Made by a program: the position numbers and the translations under genes. Of a stretch of DNA of 64,000 nt, positions 34,342 through 42,455 are shown piece after piece. The notes beneath the pieces were generated by a model. That model searched no databases. It had not been told where the DNA came from and saw only the letters and a program-made list of their open reading frames with translations. Source of the DNA: JACDBZ01 sp036262075 (GTDB lineage: Bacteria; Chloroflexota; Limnocylindria; QHBO01); contig DATAJO010000040.1 in the NCBI GenBank assembly GCA_036262075.1, positions 8,789-72,788 of the forward strand, given 5' to 3'. Position 1 is the stretch's first letter. Each line of letters starts with the position of its first letter.

Positions 34342-34666
34342 ACAGGAGGGCGAGCGAGAGGCTGTTCGTGGCGAAGCCCAGGAAGCCGAGTGCCGTGGTG
34401 GCGGCGCCGCCCCACACGAACAGGCGCGGGAACCGGCGGGCGGTGGCCACGAGCAGCGCGATGGTGCCCACGATGACGATGCCCTTCGCGACCAATACGG
34501 CCTCGAGCCCGCCGATGGCGAACAGGCCGGACGCGAGGCCGTTGCTCTCGACGCCGATCCCGAATCGGCTGACGCCGATGGTGAAGGTCAGGGCATCGGT
34601 GAGCTGGGCGAGCACCATGCCGAAGAGGATGAGTCGAGGGGCCAGCACGCCATCGGTCCCATGCAT
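34337..34666 (-). CDS. Small four-helix membrane protein (109 aa), DUF5658-like
   Basis: ATG 34666 is the most likely start; the upstream in-frame extension is Arg/Pro-rich and not membrane-like. Three to four hydrophobic segments are visible, with a T-D-A-L-T-F motif in the first and E-S-N-G-L-A-S just after, resembling DUF5658-type proteins (T-D-x-x-T-T...E-x-N-P). Function unknown. Its 3' end runs into the 17-bp tandem repeat. Confidence 0.6.
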   Translation of the reverse strand: MHGTDGVLAPRLILFGMVLAQLTDALTFTIGVSRFGIGVESNGLASGLFAIGGLEAVLVAKGIVIVGTIALLVATARRFPRLFVWGGAATTALGFLGFATNSLSLALLS

Positions 34667-34789
34667 GAACCGTACCGATGGGCCGGGCGCCATCCGTATG
34701 CCCCGCGGGTGGCCCGTCCGGGTCATGGGCGCGAACGCACCGGCAGCCGATACTCAGCCGGTCATCCGCCCAACCGAGGGACTCATCCC

Positions 34790-34927
34790 ATGGAAGCCGT
34801 CATCCCGATCTTCCTGCTCTTCGTCGCCGTGCTCGCCTTCGCGTGGTTCTACCTCCAGCGGGCCAAGGCCCGGACGACGAACGCGCCGACCGCCGGCAGC
34901 GACTCGCACGACTCCCCGAACAGCTGA
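34790..34927 (+). CDS. Small single-pass membrane protein (45 aa)
   Basis: ATG 34790 with CGAGGGA about 9 nt upstream. Residues 3-22 form one hydrophobic helix (V-I-P-I-F-L-L-F-V-A-V-L-A-F-A-W-F-Y), followed by a basic then polar Ser/Asp-rich tail. It has the look of a real small membrane protein, but no family was recognised. Confidence 0.45.
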   Translation: MEAVIPIFLLFVAVLAFAWFYLQRAKARTTNAPTAGSDSHDSPNS

Positions 34928-34974
34928 CCTCGTCGAGGGCCTGAGCGCTTGACAGCCGCGCGCATCGTGAGCCG

Positions 34975-35157
34975 ATGCGGGCGCTGCTCGTCCTCGTCCT
35001 GGTCGTGATCCTCGTGGGCGCCGGCCTGAAGCTGGCGGGCGTCCCGCTTCCCTTCATCGACTACGCCGTCGGCCCGATGGGCGAGGGACGCGGTCCTGGC
35101 ATGCCCGACGTCGTCATCGAGGCACCCGGCTTCGGGGACAGCGACCAGCTCCCCTAG
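34975..35157 (+). CDS. Small single-pass membrane or secreted protein (60 aa)
   Basis: ATG 34975, with TTGACA at about 34949. The first ~20 residues are strongly hydrophobic (Leu/Val), then a Pro/Gly-rich acidic tail. Could be a signal-anchored protein. Its stop is 5 nt from the stop of the convergent oxidoreductase. Family unknown. Confidence 0.45.
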   Translation: MRALLVLVLVVILVGAGLKLAGVPLPFIDYAVGPMGEGRGPGMPDVVIEAPGFGDSDQLP

Positions 35158-35162
35158 CCCTG

Positions 35163-36440
35163 CTACGACAGGCGCGAGACGAGCCGCTCGGCGAGGTCGA
35201 TCGAGTAGTTCTGCCCGCGATCGTGCGGGTAGACCTGGAACATGCTCGCCACGAAGAGGTTCGGGATCGGCGTGGTGAACGGTGGGATGTGCTCGCGGTA
35301 GTCGACGGTCACGATCGGCTGCGCGAACGGGGCGGCGAACGACCAGGCGTCGGTGACCCAGGAACGGGCGAACGCCGGGTTGATGCGTGCCACCGCCGGC
35401 GTCATCTCGTCGAGCACGGCGTCGCGCGAGGCGGTCATGAGCGGGTCGTCCATCGGCCGGTAGTTGCCGAGGTAGACGAGATGCCGACCGCCGTACTCGC
35501 CGGCGGGGACGTAGTTCGTGTGCTCCACCAGGGCCATGAAGGGATAGCCGGGATCGTTGACGTTCAGCCAGTAGGCCGATGTCAACGGCCGATCCAGCGC
35601 CAGCACCAGGCAGTGCGCGCCGAACGCCTGGCCCCACTCGTGGCGATCGCGCCAGGCCTGCGGCAGCTCCGGGACGAGCCGGGCGGTGAGGCGGACGGCC
35701 AGGGTGCTGATGACGCGGTCGAAGCGCTCGACGCCGGCATCGGTCTCGACGTCGAGGGTCGAGTCATCGGCGGTGCGGACCTCCTTCACCGATTCGCCGA
35801 GCCGGACCTCGCCGCCGTGGCGGCGAATCTCATCGGCCAGGCGGAAGTAGAGCTGCTGGAAGCCGCCGCGCGGGTAGCCGAGCTGGGTCGTGCGGTCGTG
35901 GACGCGGCCCCAGAACCAGGGCATCGCGATCGTCGATGCGGTCGCGCCGAACTTGCCGCGCAGCAGCGGCTCCCAGACGACCTCGTAGCCGCGGCGGCCC
36001 ATCCATCGGCGCAGCCAGGCCTCGGCCGTGCGGCCTTCGAGCAGCCGCGGATCGGGCATCGCCTTGAGGACGGCGAGGGCGGCCCCCATCCGCACCCGGT
36101 CCAGGATCGGCAACGGCGTGAACCGCAGGAGCGAGGTCGGCGAGTCGAGCCGATGCACCCGCCCGCCATGGAGCGTCGCGGTCACCGGTGCCTTCCACTC
36201 GAGCCGATCCTCGAGGCCGAGCTCGCGGAACAGCGCGATCGCCCGCGTGTCGGAGCGGAAGAGGTGGTGATAGAACTTCTCGAGCCACATCCCGGGCTCG
36301 ATCTCGAACCCCGCCGCCAGCCCGCCGGGCAGCGGCTCGCGCTCGATCACGGTCACCCGTTCGCCCCGCTGCGCCAGCCGCAGCGCAGCCGTCAGCCCGA
36401 GGGCACCGCCGCCGAGTACTGCGGTTCGTCTCGTGCGCAT
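35163..36440 (-). CDS. FAD-dependent amine-oxidase/desaturase-like oxidoreductase (425 aa)
   Basis: Opens T-A-V-L-G-G-G-A-L-G-L-T-A-A-L-R-L-A, the FAD-binding Rossmann motif, ending in V-I-E-R-E and P-G-G-L-A at about 30-42. Overall it resembles the phytoene-desaturase/protoporphyrinogen-oxidase/UDP-galactopyranose-mutase-like group often found with surface-sugar genes. Near the end it has P-N-L-F-V-A-S-M-F-Q-V-Y-P-H-D-R, the FAD-closing region. Substrate unknown. The -10-like TACGCT lies 8 nt before the ATG on the minus strand, another possibly leaderless start. It is divergent from the beta-propeller gene. Confidence 0.82.
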   Translation of the reverse strand: MRTRRTAVLGGGALGLTAALRLAQRGERVTVIEREPLPGGLAAGFEIEPGMWLEKFYHHLFRSDTRAIALFRELGLEDRLEWKAPVTATLHGGRVHRLDSPTSLLRFTPLPILDRVRMGAALAVLKAMPDPRLLEGRTAEAWLRRWMGRRGYEVVWEPLLRGKFGATASTIAMPWFWGRVHDRTTQLGYPRGGFQQLYFRLADEIRRHGGEVRLGESVKEVRTADDSTLDVETDAGVERFDRVISTLAVRLTARLVPELPQAWRDRHEWGQAFGAHCLVLALDRPLTSAYWLNVNDPGYPFMALVEHTNYVPAGEYGGRHLVYLGNYRPMDDPLMTASRDAVLDEMTPAVARINPAFARSWVTDAWSFAAPFAQPIVTVDYREHIPPFTTPIPNLFVASMFQVYPHDRGQNYSIDLAERLVSRLS

Positions 36441-36524
36441 CGAAGGTCAGCGTACGGGAATCCCCGAAACTGATGCATGATGCGCGGCGGTGCAGAGGTT
36501 CACGCAACGCGACCACGACTCGAG

Positions 36525-37619
36525 ATGAACCGGGCGACCCGCGTGCGGCGCCTGGCGATTGCCGCCCTCATCGTCGTGCTCCTCGTCATGGTCGTCGCCA
36601 TCCTGACGCTCAGACCCGCCCCCGGGCGCCAGCTCGGAACGCCGATGGACATCGAGGCTCGAGGGGACCTCATCCTCGCCACGCTGGCGGAGGGCCAGAT
36701 CGTACGGGTCACCGTCTCGGGCGACGACGCCTCGATCGACACGCTGGCCGACGGCCTGCATTACCCGCGCGGTCTCGCCCTGACCGATGACACGGTCTAC
36801 GTGGTCGAGCTCGGTGAGCTGCCGTGCGAGAACCCGATCCCCAGGTGCAAGGGTGAGCAGATGGGTGCGGGCAGCGTTGCGGAGGGAGAGCTCGAGATCC
36901 TCCGAGCATCGGCCGGACGCGTGCTGGCCTACCCGAGGATGCCTGACGGAGGACTCGGCGAGCCGACGACCCTCGTCGACGGCCTCCCGTTCGTGAACGC
37001 GGACCACGGTCTGAACGACCTCGACCTCGGTCCGGACGGGATGCTGTACCTGTCCATCGGCAACCTCGACCGCCTCGCCTGGCCCGACGTCGAGCCGATC
37101 CCTCCCACCGAGCTGCCGGCGACGCTCGGGGTGATCCTACGGATCGATCCGCGGAGCGGCGAGACGGCGACGTACGCCACGGGCCTTCGGAACGTCTACG
37201 GACTGTCGTTCGATGCCGCCGGCGCACTCTGGGGCGTCGACAACGACGGCCCCGGCAAGGGCGGATGGCGCTTCGAGGAGCTGATCAGGCTCGAAGAGGG
37301 GCTGGACTACGGATTCCCCGACGATGGCACCGTCGGCCCGTACGAGCGACGGACGGGCTTCGCCACCTGGATCATGCCGTCGGGTGCCGGTTCCAGCGGG
37401 TTGCTCGTCGAGGGCGACGTCATCTTCAGTGGCGCCTGCGGATCGGTGCAGCGTCTCGGCCTCACGTCCTCGACCGGAGACGCGGCCCTCGTCGAGGCCA
37501 ACCACCCCGGCTGCGTGACCGCCATCGAGCGGCTCGACGACGGGCGGCTGCTGCTCGGAACCGTCTTCGGAGCGGCGTCCTTCGAGGTGGTCCGCGACGC
37601 CGATCTGTTCGGGCGGTGA
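36525..37619 (+). CDS. Membrane-anchored PQQ sugar dehydrogenase-like beta-propeller protein (364 aa)
   Basis: Start ATG 36525 gives a signal-anchor (basic R-R-L then ~20 hydrophobic residues). The extracellular part repeats the pattern P-R-G-L-A-L-T, D-L-D-L-G-P-D-G-M-L-Y, G-L-R-N-V-Y-G-L-S-F-D and W-G-V-D-N-D-G-P-G, typical of soluble glucose dehydrogenase/NHL-like beta propellers. It may oxidise sugars with PQQ or only bind ligands; cofactor residues cannot be confirmed by eye. The stop is 1 nt before the next start, so it is cotranscribed with the glycan genes. An earlier in-frame ATG at 36477 is possible. Confidence 0.78.
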   Translation: MNRATRVRRLAIAALIVVLLVMVVAILTLRPAPGRQLGTPMDIEARGDLILATLAEGQIVRVTVSGDDASIDTLADGLHYPRGLALTDDTVYVVELGELPCENPIPRCKGEQMGAGSVAEGELEILRASAGRVLAYPRMPDGGLGEPTTLVDGLPFVNADHGLNDLDLGPDGMLYLSIGNLDRLAWPDVEPIPPTELPATLGVILRIDPRSGETATYATGLRNVYGLSFDAAGALWGVDNDGPGKGGWRFEELIRLEEGLDYGFPDDGTVGPYERRTGFATWIMPSGAGSSGLLVEGDVIFSGACGSVQRLGLTSSTGDAALVEANHPGCVTAIERLDDGRLLLGTVFGAASFEVVRDADLFGR

Positions 37620-37620
37620 C

Positions 37621-39909
37621 GTGAGCCGGCGAATCCCCTTGACCCTCGCGGCGGCGCTGGCCGCCCTGGCCTACGGCGTCCTGCTCGGCGGCACCGGCTT
37701 GGGAGAGCTGCATCCGGTGCTCCGCGTCATCAATATGGCCGTGGGCGGCTCGCTAGTGGCTGCCTACCTCGTCTTGGCGCCGCGCCGCATGGATCGGGTG
37801 GATGCCCTCACGCTCCTCGCGCTGCTCCTGTTCCTCGTTCCCGCGGTGCTCTCGGCGTATCCGCGCCAGTCCCTCGACTCGGCCCTCGGAGCCCTCGTCT
37901 TCGTCGCCGCGCTGTTCGTCGCGCGTCGAGTCACGGCCGGGGCGACCGGTCGACGCGCGACGATCCTCGTGGTGTGCGGCCTGTCTGCCGTTCTCGCCCT
38001 CCTCGCCGCGGCGCGGTGGCTGCCGGACACGATCGAATGGTGGCGGCTCACCAGCTGGACGGTGACGCCACCGCTGGACATGGACCGCAGCGGCATGCTC
38101 TGGGGCCACCGTCATGACCTGGCGCTCCTCCCGATCATCACCGCCCCCGCGTGGTGGATCGGCGATCCGGGGCCCATCCGGCGGGCCGCCGGAGCGGTGT
38201 TCACCGCGCTCGCCCTGCTGCTCGTCGTCCTCGATGGCTCGAGGACGATCTGGCTGGCACTCGTGCTCGCCACCCTCGTCGTCGCCGTCCCGCGACTCGC
38301 CGCCCGCTGGCGACCGTCTCGCGCGACCCGAACGGTGGCGATCGCGTCCGTCGCAATGGGCGCCATCGGCATGACTGTCTCCGGGATCGGCTCCGCCGCG
38401 CTCGACCGACTGCTGACCACGAACACCCTCGCGAGCCGGGCCGACCTGTGGAGCTCCGCGACCGACGTGTTCCTCGGCCGGCCGCTCACCGGCGCGGGCC
38501 CCGGGTCGTTTCCATGGCTCCTCCAGCGCACCGACTACTTCGATGCGAACAGCTGGGCGCCCCGACATCCCGACAGCCTTCCCTTCCAGGCGCTTCCCGA
38601 GCTCGGCCTGTTCGGCGTCGCCGCGATCCTCGTCGTCGCGGTGGCCATCGTGCCCGGGGTCTGGCGCGGACCATGGCAGGCGCGATGGGCCATCGGCGCC
38701 ATGGCGTTCGCCAGCGTCGGGACGAACCCGTCGGAGTTCGCCTTCTTCGTCCTCCTCGCCATCGCCTGGGTGGCGATCGCCGCGCCGAGCATCCGAGCTT
38801 GGGAGCCGCTCGAGCGCCGGGACCTCGTCGGGGCCGTTCGATTCGCGTCACTCGGCGCGCTCCTCGTCGTCGGGATCGCCGCATCGTCCACCGCGGTGGC
38901 GGCGTTCGCGTATGCGGATGGCCGCGCGGCCGTAGCGCGAGGGTCCTTGCCGGAGGCGCACGACGCGCTCGCGCATGCGCGATCGCTCGACCCCGGGATG
39001 GCGCTCTACGTGCGCCAACAGGGAGCCGTGAGCCTCGTGGCCGGCGAGGTCGACCGGGCGGTCCGCGAGCTCGAGACGGCGGTCGCCATGAACCCCCAGG
39101 ACGACCTCGCGTGGAGATCGCTCGCTTTGGCCCGCCTCGCGATGGACGACCTGGACGGGGCCGCGGAGGCGAGCGCACGAGCGGTGGCGACCCAGCAGTC
39201 GGACCCGACGAACCTCCTCGTGCAGCTCCAGGTCGCCGATGCGGCGGGGGACGCGACCACGGCCACCGATGCGGCCACGGCATTGGTCCAGGCCTGGCCC
39301 TGGCTCATCGGTGCCGACGCCTGGTCATCGGTCGCGCCGGCCGCCAACGACCAGCTGCTCCAGAGCGCGGCGCAGCGGTGGGGTGATGGCACGCCGACGC
39401 CCCAGTCGAACGCCCTGCACGCACTATGGCTCGCGGTCCTCGCCGGCCGCGAGGACCTGCGGCCCGAGGCGATCGGCTCGAGCGGCTTGCCCGCATCGCT
39501 GGCCGAGACCTACGCCGCGGCATTGGTTTGCGAACCCGACGCGGAGCAGCGGCTGGACGACGCTTCTGCCAACGAACGACGGTTCGACGAGTACTGGGCG
39601 GCGTCCCTCCGGCTGTCGTCCCTGGCGGGAGCGCCGGACGAGACTGCTCGCCGCCTGCTCGAGATCATGTCGCCGGCCCCGTACCGCCCAGAGGCCGCGC
39701 AACGGGCGCTGGACCCGCTGGACGAGAACGGAGCATGGGGCCTGAGTGGCGACACCTGGGGGTATCGTCGCCCTCCGATGGACTGGCCAGCGGCTCCCGA
39801 ACGCGCGACCCTGCCGCCGCCTGACGCCGCATGGATCAGGTGGACGCTCGACCCCGCCGGGGCGAACGGTGCAGCGGGCCTCTCGACCCTCGAGCAATGC
39901 TCGCCGTGA
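37621..39909 (+). CDS. O-antigen ligase/polymerase-like membrane protein with C-terminal TPR region (762 aa)
   Basis: GTG start at 37621. Residues 1 to ~440 hold about ten membrane helices with the Wzy_C/WaaL-type segment T-L-A-S-R-A-D-L-W...P-L-T-G-A-G-P-G-S-F (~282-305). That segment is a large periplasmic loop with conserved Arg and His. Residues ~440-560 form TPR-like repeats (A-H-D-A-L-A-H-A-R-S-L-D-P-G-M, then similar units), then a helical tail. It probably joins lipid-linked glycans to an acceptor or polymerises them on the outer face. It overlaps the following GT87 gene by 4 nt, heading a surface-glycan operon. Confidence 0.85.
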   Translation: MSRRIPLTLAAALAALAYGVLLGGTGLGELHPVLRVINMAVGGSLVAAYLVLAPRRMDRVDALTLLALLLFLVPAVLSAYPRQSLDSALGALVFVAALFVARRVTAGATGRRATILVVCGLSAVLALLAAARWLPDTIEWWRLTSWTVTPPLDMDRSGMLWGHRHDLALLPIITAPAWWIGDPGPIRRAAGAVFTALALLLVVLDGSRTIWLALVLATLVVAVPRLAARWRPSRATRTVAIASVAMGAIGMTVSGIGSAALDRLLTTNTLASRADLWSSATDVFLGRPLTGAGPGSFPWLLQRTDYFDANSWAPRHPDSLPFQALPELGLFGVAAILVVAVAIVPGVWRGPWQARWAIGAMAFASVGTNPSEFAFFVLLAIAWVAIAAPSIRAWEPLERRDLVGAVRFASLGALLVVGIAASSTAVAAFAYADGRAAVARGSLPEAHDALAHARSLDPGMALYVRQQGAVSLVAGEVDRAVRELETAVAMNPQDDLAWRSLALARLAMDDLDGAAEASARAVATQQSDPTNLLVQLQVADAAGDATTATDAATALVQAWPWLIGADAWSSVAPAANDQLLQSAAQRWGDGTPTPQSNALHALWLAVLAGREDLRPEAIGSSGLPASLAETYAAALVCEPDAEQRLDDASANERRFDEYWAASLRLSSLAGAPDETARRLLEIMSPAPYRPEAAQRALDPLDENGAWGLSGDTWGYRRPPMDWPAAPERATLPPPDAAWIRWTLDPAGANGAAGLSTLEQCSP

Positions 39910-40733
39910 CGGGCGGCACGTGGCGTGCGGTTCGGCACGCGCTCGTCGTCGCCGGCCTCGCATACATAGCGCTCGTCTGGCTCCGCGTCGTGCCCTACGC
40001 GCTGCCGGTGCCCGAATACGGTCCGGCGTTCGACGCGCGGGGCTTCTGGATCGCATGGGAAGGTGGCCTGTACGACATCCCGTGGCGGACGAACGAGGCG
40101 TACGTGTACTCGCCGGTGTTCGCGCAGGTCCTGTGGCCCCTCACCCTCCTGCCCTGGCCCGTCTTCATCGGGCTGTGGACGACTGCCGCGATCGCCTGCC
40201 TGTTCTGGATGCGCGTGCCGTGGATGCTCGCGTTTCCTGGCGTCATCGACGACATCCTGCGCGGGAACATCCACGTCTTCATGGCCGCGGCCATCGTCCT
40301 CGGGTTCAGGGCGTCGGCCGCGTGGGCCTTCCCGATCCTGACGAAGGTCACACCCGGGATCGGCCTGGCGTGGTATGCGGCACGGGCCGATTGGCGCCCG
40401 CTGGCGATCGCGCTGGCCGCCACGGCCGGGATCGCCGCGGTGTCGTTCGCGTTCAGCGCACCGCTGTGGATCGAGTGGATCGGGCTGCTCGCCGAGAACG
40501 CCCGCGAGACAGCACGAATCCAGGTCATCCCGCTGCCGCTGGCCGTCCGTTTGCCCGTCGCGCTCGCGATCGTCCTCGTCGGCGCTCGAACCCAGCGCGC
40601 GTGGCTGCTCCCGATCGGCGTCATGGTCGGGCTGCCCAACGTCTGGACGAGCTCGACCGCACTCCTCGCGGCGGGCGCGTCGCTCTGGCGTCATCCCCCG
40701 CTCGTCCCTCGCGCAGCCGGGGCATCAAAATGA
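39906..40733 (+). CDS. GT87-like (DUF2029) polyprenyl-phosphosugar transferase (275 aa)
   Basis: GTG 39906 overlaps the upstream TGA (GTGA); ATG 39897 is an alternative. About eight membrane helices, with an Asp in the first outer loop (A-F-D-A-R-G-F) and the Y-V-Y-S-P-V-F motif typical of GT87 mannosyltransferases. These use polyprenyl-phosphate sugars on the outer membrane face. At 275 aa it is shorter than typical GT87 enzymes (~400), as are its paralogues here. It is coupled by ATGA overlap to the phosphatase-superfamily gene that follows. Confidence 0.75.
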   Translation: MTGGTWRAVRHALVVAGLAYIALVWLRVVPYALPVPEYGPAFDARGFWIAWEGGLYDIPWRTNEAYVYSPVFAQVLWPLTLLPWPVFIGLWTTAAIACLFWMRVPWMLAFPGVIDDILRGNIHVFMAAAIVLGFRASAAWAFPILTKVTPGIGLAWYAARADWRPLAIALAATAGIAAVSFAFSAPLWIEWIGLLAENARETARIQVIPLPLAVRLPVALAIVLVGARTQRAWLLPIGVMVGLPNVWTSSTALLAAGASLWRHPPLVPRAAGASK

Positions 40734-42175
40734 TCGGCCGCTCCTTCCTCGCCATCGCGCCGGCGGCCCTCGCAGCGACGTTCGTCCTTCGGGGCTTCGT
40801 GGCCAATGCGGTGCCGCTCGACCTGCTGTGGCGCCCGCTGGCGGTGAGCGTCGCCATCGCGATCGTGATCCAGGTGATCCTGGTGCGAGCGTTCGGGTGG
40901 ACGCGCGGGCATGTCTGGGCGTTCGTGGCCGTATCGGTCCTCACCGGCCTCTTCGTCCTCGCCGGCGCAGCATTGCTCGCGCTGACCCTGTTCAGCGTCG
41001 TGCGATCCGGTCCGGATCGCGAGTACCAGCTGACCGGGATACTCGCCGCGGCCGTGTCCGGCCTGCTCTTCGTGGCGGTGGTGTCCCAGGGTGTCGCCGC
41101 GGGGGCCTTCGATTGGCAGCCGATCCTCGTCACCGCCACACCGATGACGCTGGCCGATGACAGCCCGAGCCTTCACGTGCTGCTCCTCGACGGCTACCCG
41201 CGCCAGGACGTCCTCGAGGCGAACGGCGTCGACAACGAGCCGTTCCTCGCCGTGATGGAAGTGATGGGCTTCGACGTGTACCGCGACAGCCGATCGAACT
41301 ACACGCGGACGCCGTTCTCGGTGCTGTCGATCCTGAGTGCCCGCCACATCGACGAGATGTCAGAGCTGTGGGCCGACGTGCCCTCGGGTGCGGCCGCCCA
41401 GCAGCGGCTCGTCGCGCGCGCCCTGCTCGCACCGCCGATGCTCGAATGGTTCCGCGCCGCCGGCTACGCCACCCGCGTCCTGCCTGCGACCGTCGCCCAC
41501 GTTCCGCTGGGCGGCGCGGACGAGGCGCGAGGCGCGGGCACGGCCAACAACTTCGAGCTCGACCTCCTCCAGCGAACCCCGCTCGCCGCGCCCCTCGAGG
41601 TCATCGGCTTCGCGGCCGGCCAGCAGCGCACCCATATCGAACGGACGCTCGACACCTGGGCCGATCCGCCATCGGGCCGCACGTTCACCTTCGCGCACGT
41701 CATGTCGCCACACGCGCCCTTCGTGTTCCGATCCGATGGCTCCCCGGCTGACGCGCCGCCGTGCTATCCGGCGACCTGCTCGCTGTTCGATTCCGATGTC
41801 GGGGACCTGGGATGGCCGGCGGACGAGTACGTTCGTCGCTGGACCGGCCAGGTCGAGCACCTCAATACGCTCGTCCTGGCGGCCGTGGAGCGGCTGGTCG
41901 CGGAGGATCCCGGAGCAGTCGTCCTCGTCGTCTCGGACCACGGCGTGAGGGGACCAGCGGAGGACGTCCAGCACCGCAACCTCATCCTGGCGCGGGTGCC
42001 GGGCCATCGCGGCGTGCTCGGCACCTCGCCGACGCTCGTGAATGTCATCGTCGACGCGATGGCGCCGTGGGCCGAGGGGACCGTGCCCCGGGCGAGCGAC
42101 ATGCTGTATCGGAGCGGCGACGATCCGTGGCTCTTCGTGGAGCCGCTGCCATCTTCGGCAGCCGATGGTCCATGA
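40730..42175 (+). CDS. Alkaline-phosphatase-superfamily membrane enzyme, paralogue 1 (481 aa)
   Basis: ATG 40730 overlaps the GT87 stop. Four to five membrane helices (~1-125) anchor an extracytoplasmic domain. The domain opens H-V-L-L-L-D-G-Y-P-R (D154 first metal ligand), has a Thr/Ser candidate nucleophile in N-Y-T-R-T-P-F (~190-196), F-A-H-V-M-S-P-H-A-P-F (321-331), and V-S-D-H-G (D403/H404 second metal site). The anchor-plus-domain layout matches LtaS/EptA-like phosphoglycerol or phosphoethanolamine transferases, though the family is distinct. It may transfer a phospho-group to the glycan made by its GT87 partner (inference). Three paralogues lie at 42456, 46447 and 54680. Confidence 0.8.
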   Translation: MIGRSFLAIAPAALAATFVLRGFVANAVPLDLLWRPLAVSVAIAIVIQVILVRAFGWTRGHVWAFVAVSVLTGLFVLAGAALLALTLFSVVRSGPDREYQLTGILAAAVSGLLFVAVVSQGVAAGAFDWQPILVTATPMTLADDSPSLHVLLLDGYPRQDVLEANGVDNEPFLAVMEVMGFDVYRDSRSNYTRTPFSVLSILSARHIDEMSELWADVPSGAAAQQRLVARALLAPPMLEWFRAAGYATRVLPATVAHVPLGGADEARGAGTANNFELDLLQRTPLAAPLEVIGFAAGQQRTHIERTLDTWADPPSGRTFTFAHVMSPHAPFVFRSDGSPADAPPCYPATCSLFDSDVGDLGWPADEYVRRWTGQVEHLNTLVLAAVERLVAEDPGAVVLVVSDHGVRGPAEDVQHRNLILARVPGHRGVLGTSPTLVNVIVDAMAPWAEGTVPRASDMLYRSGDDPWLFVEPLPSSAADGP

Positions 42176-42253
42176 CGCCTGATCCACAGGTCCCGTGGCG
42201 CGACGCCGCCCGGCTGCCACACTGGCCGCCGATTGCCGAACCGAGCACCAACG

Positions 42254-42424
42254 ATGACGTTCCTGTACATCGATCCGGGCGCCGGAAGCATGGTCGTCCA
42301 GGCCCTGCTGGCCGGTCTCCTGGCCGTCCCGTTCTTCTTCCGCACGCATGTGCGTCGCGCCGTCGACCGAGCCCGCGCGTGGCGTGGCCGGTCGAAGGAC
42401 CGGGAATCCGACACCCCGCGCTGA
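42254..42424 (+). CDS. Small conserved membrane protein with Y-I-D-P-G-A-G-S motif (56 aa)
   Basis: ATG 42254. The N-terminal F-L-Y-I-D-P-G-A-G-S-M-V-V-Q is a strong motif seen in small proteins that accompany alkaline-phosphatase-superfamily or surface-glycan genes in several phyla (recollection, not checked here). One hydrophobic helix (~15-33) and a basic tail follow. It sits between two phosphatase-superfamily paralogues, suggesting an accessory subunit. Function unknown. Confidence 0.65.
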   Translation: MTFLYIDPGAGSMVVQALLAGLLAVPFFFRTHVRRAVDRARAWRGRSKDRESDTPR

Positions 42425-42455
42425 CGTTCGCCGTCCGGCGCTCCCGCGGACTCCA

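Noticed and set aside
37621..39909. A separate TPR protein gene inside the O-antigen ligase-like ORF
   Set aside because: The frame is continuous with no internal start or ribosome binding site, and ligase-TPR fusions are known.
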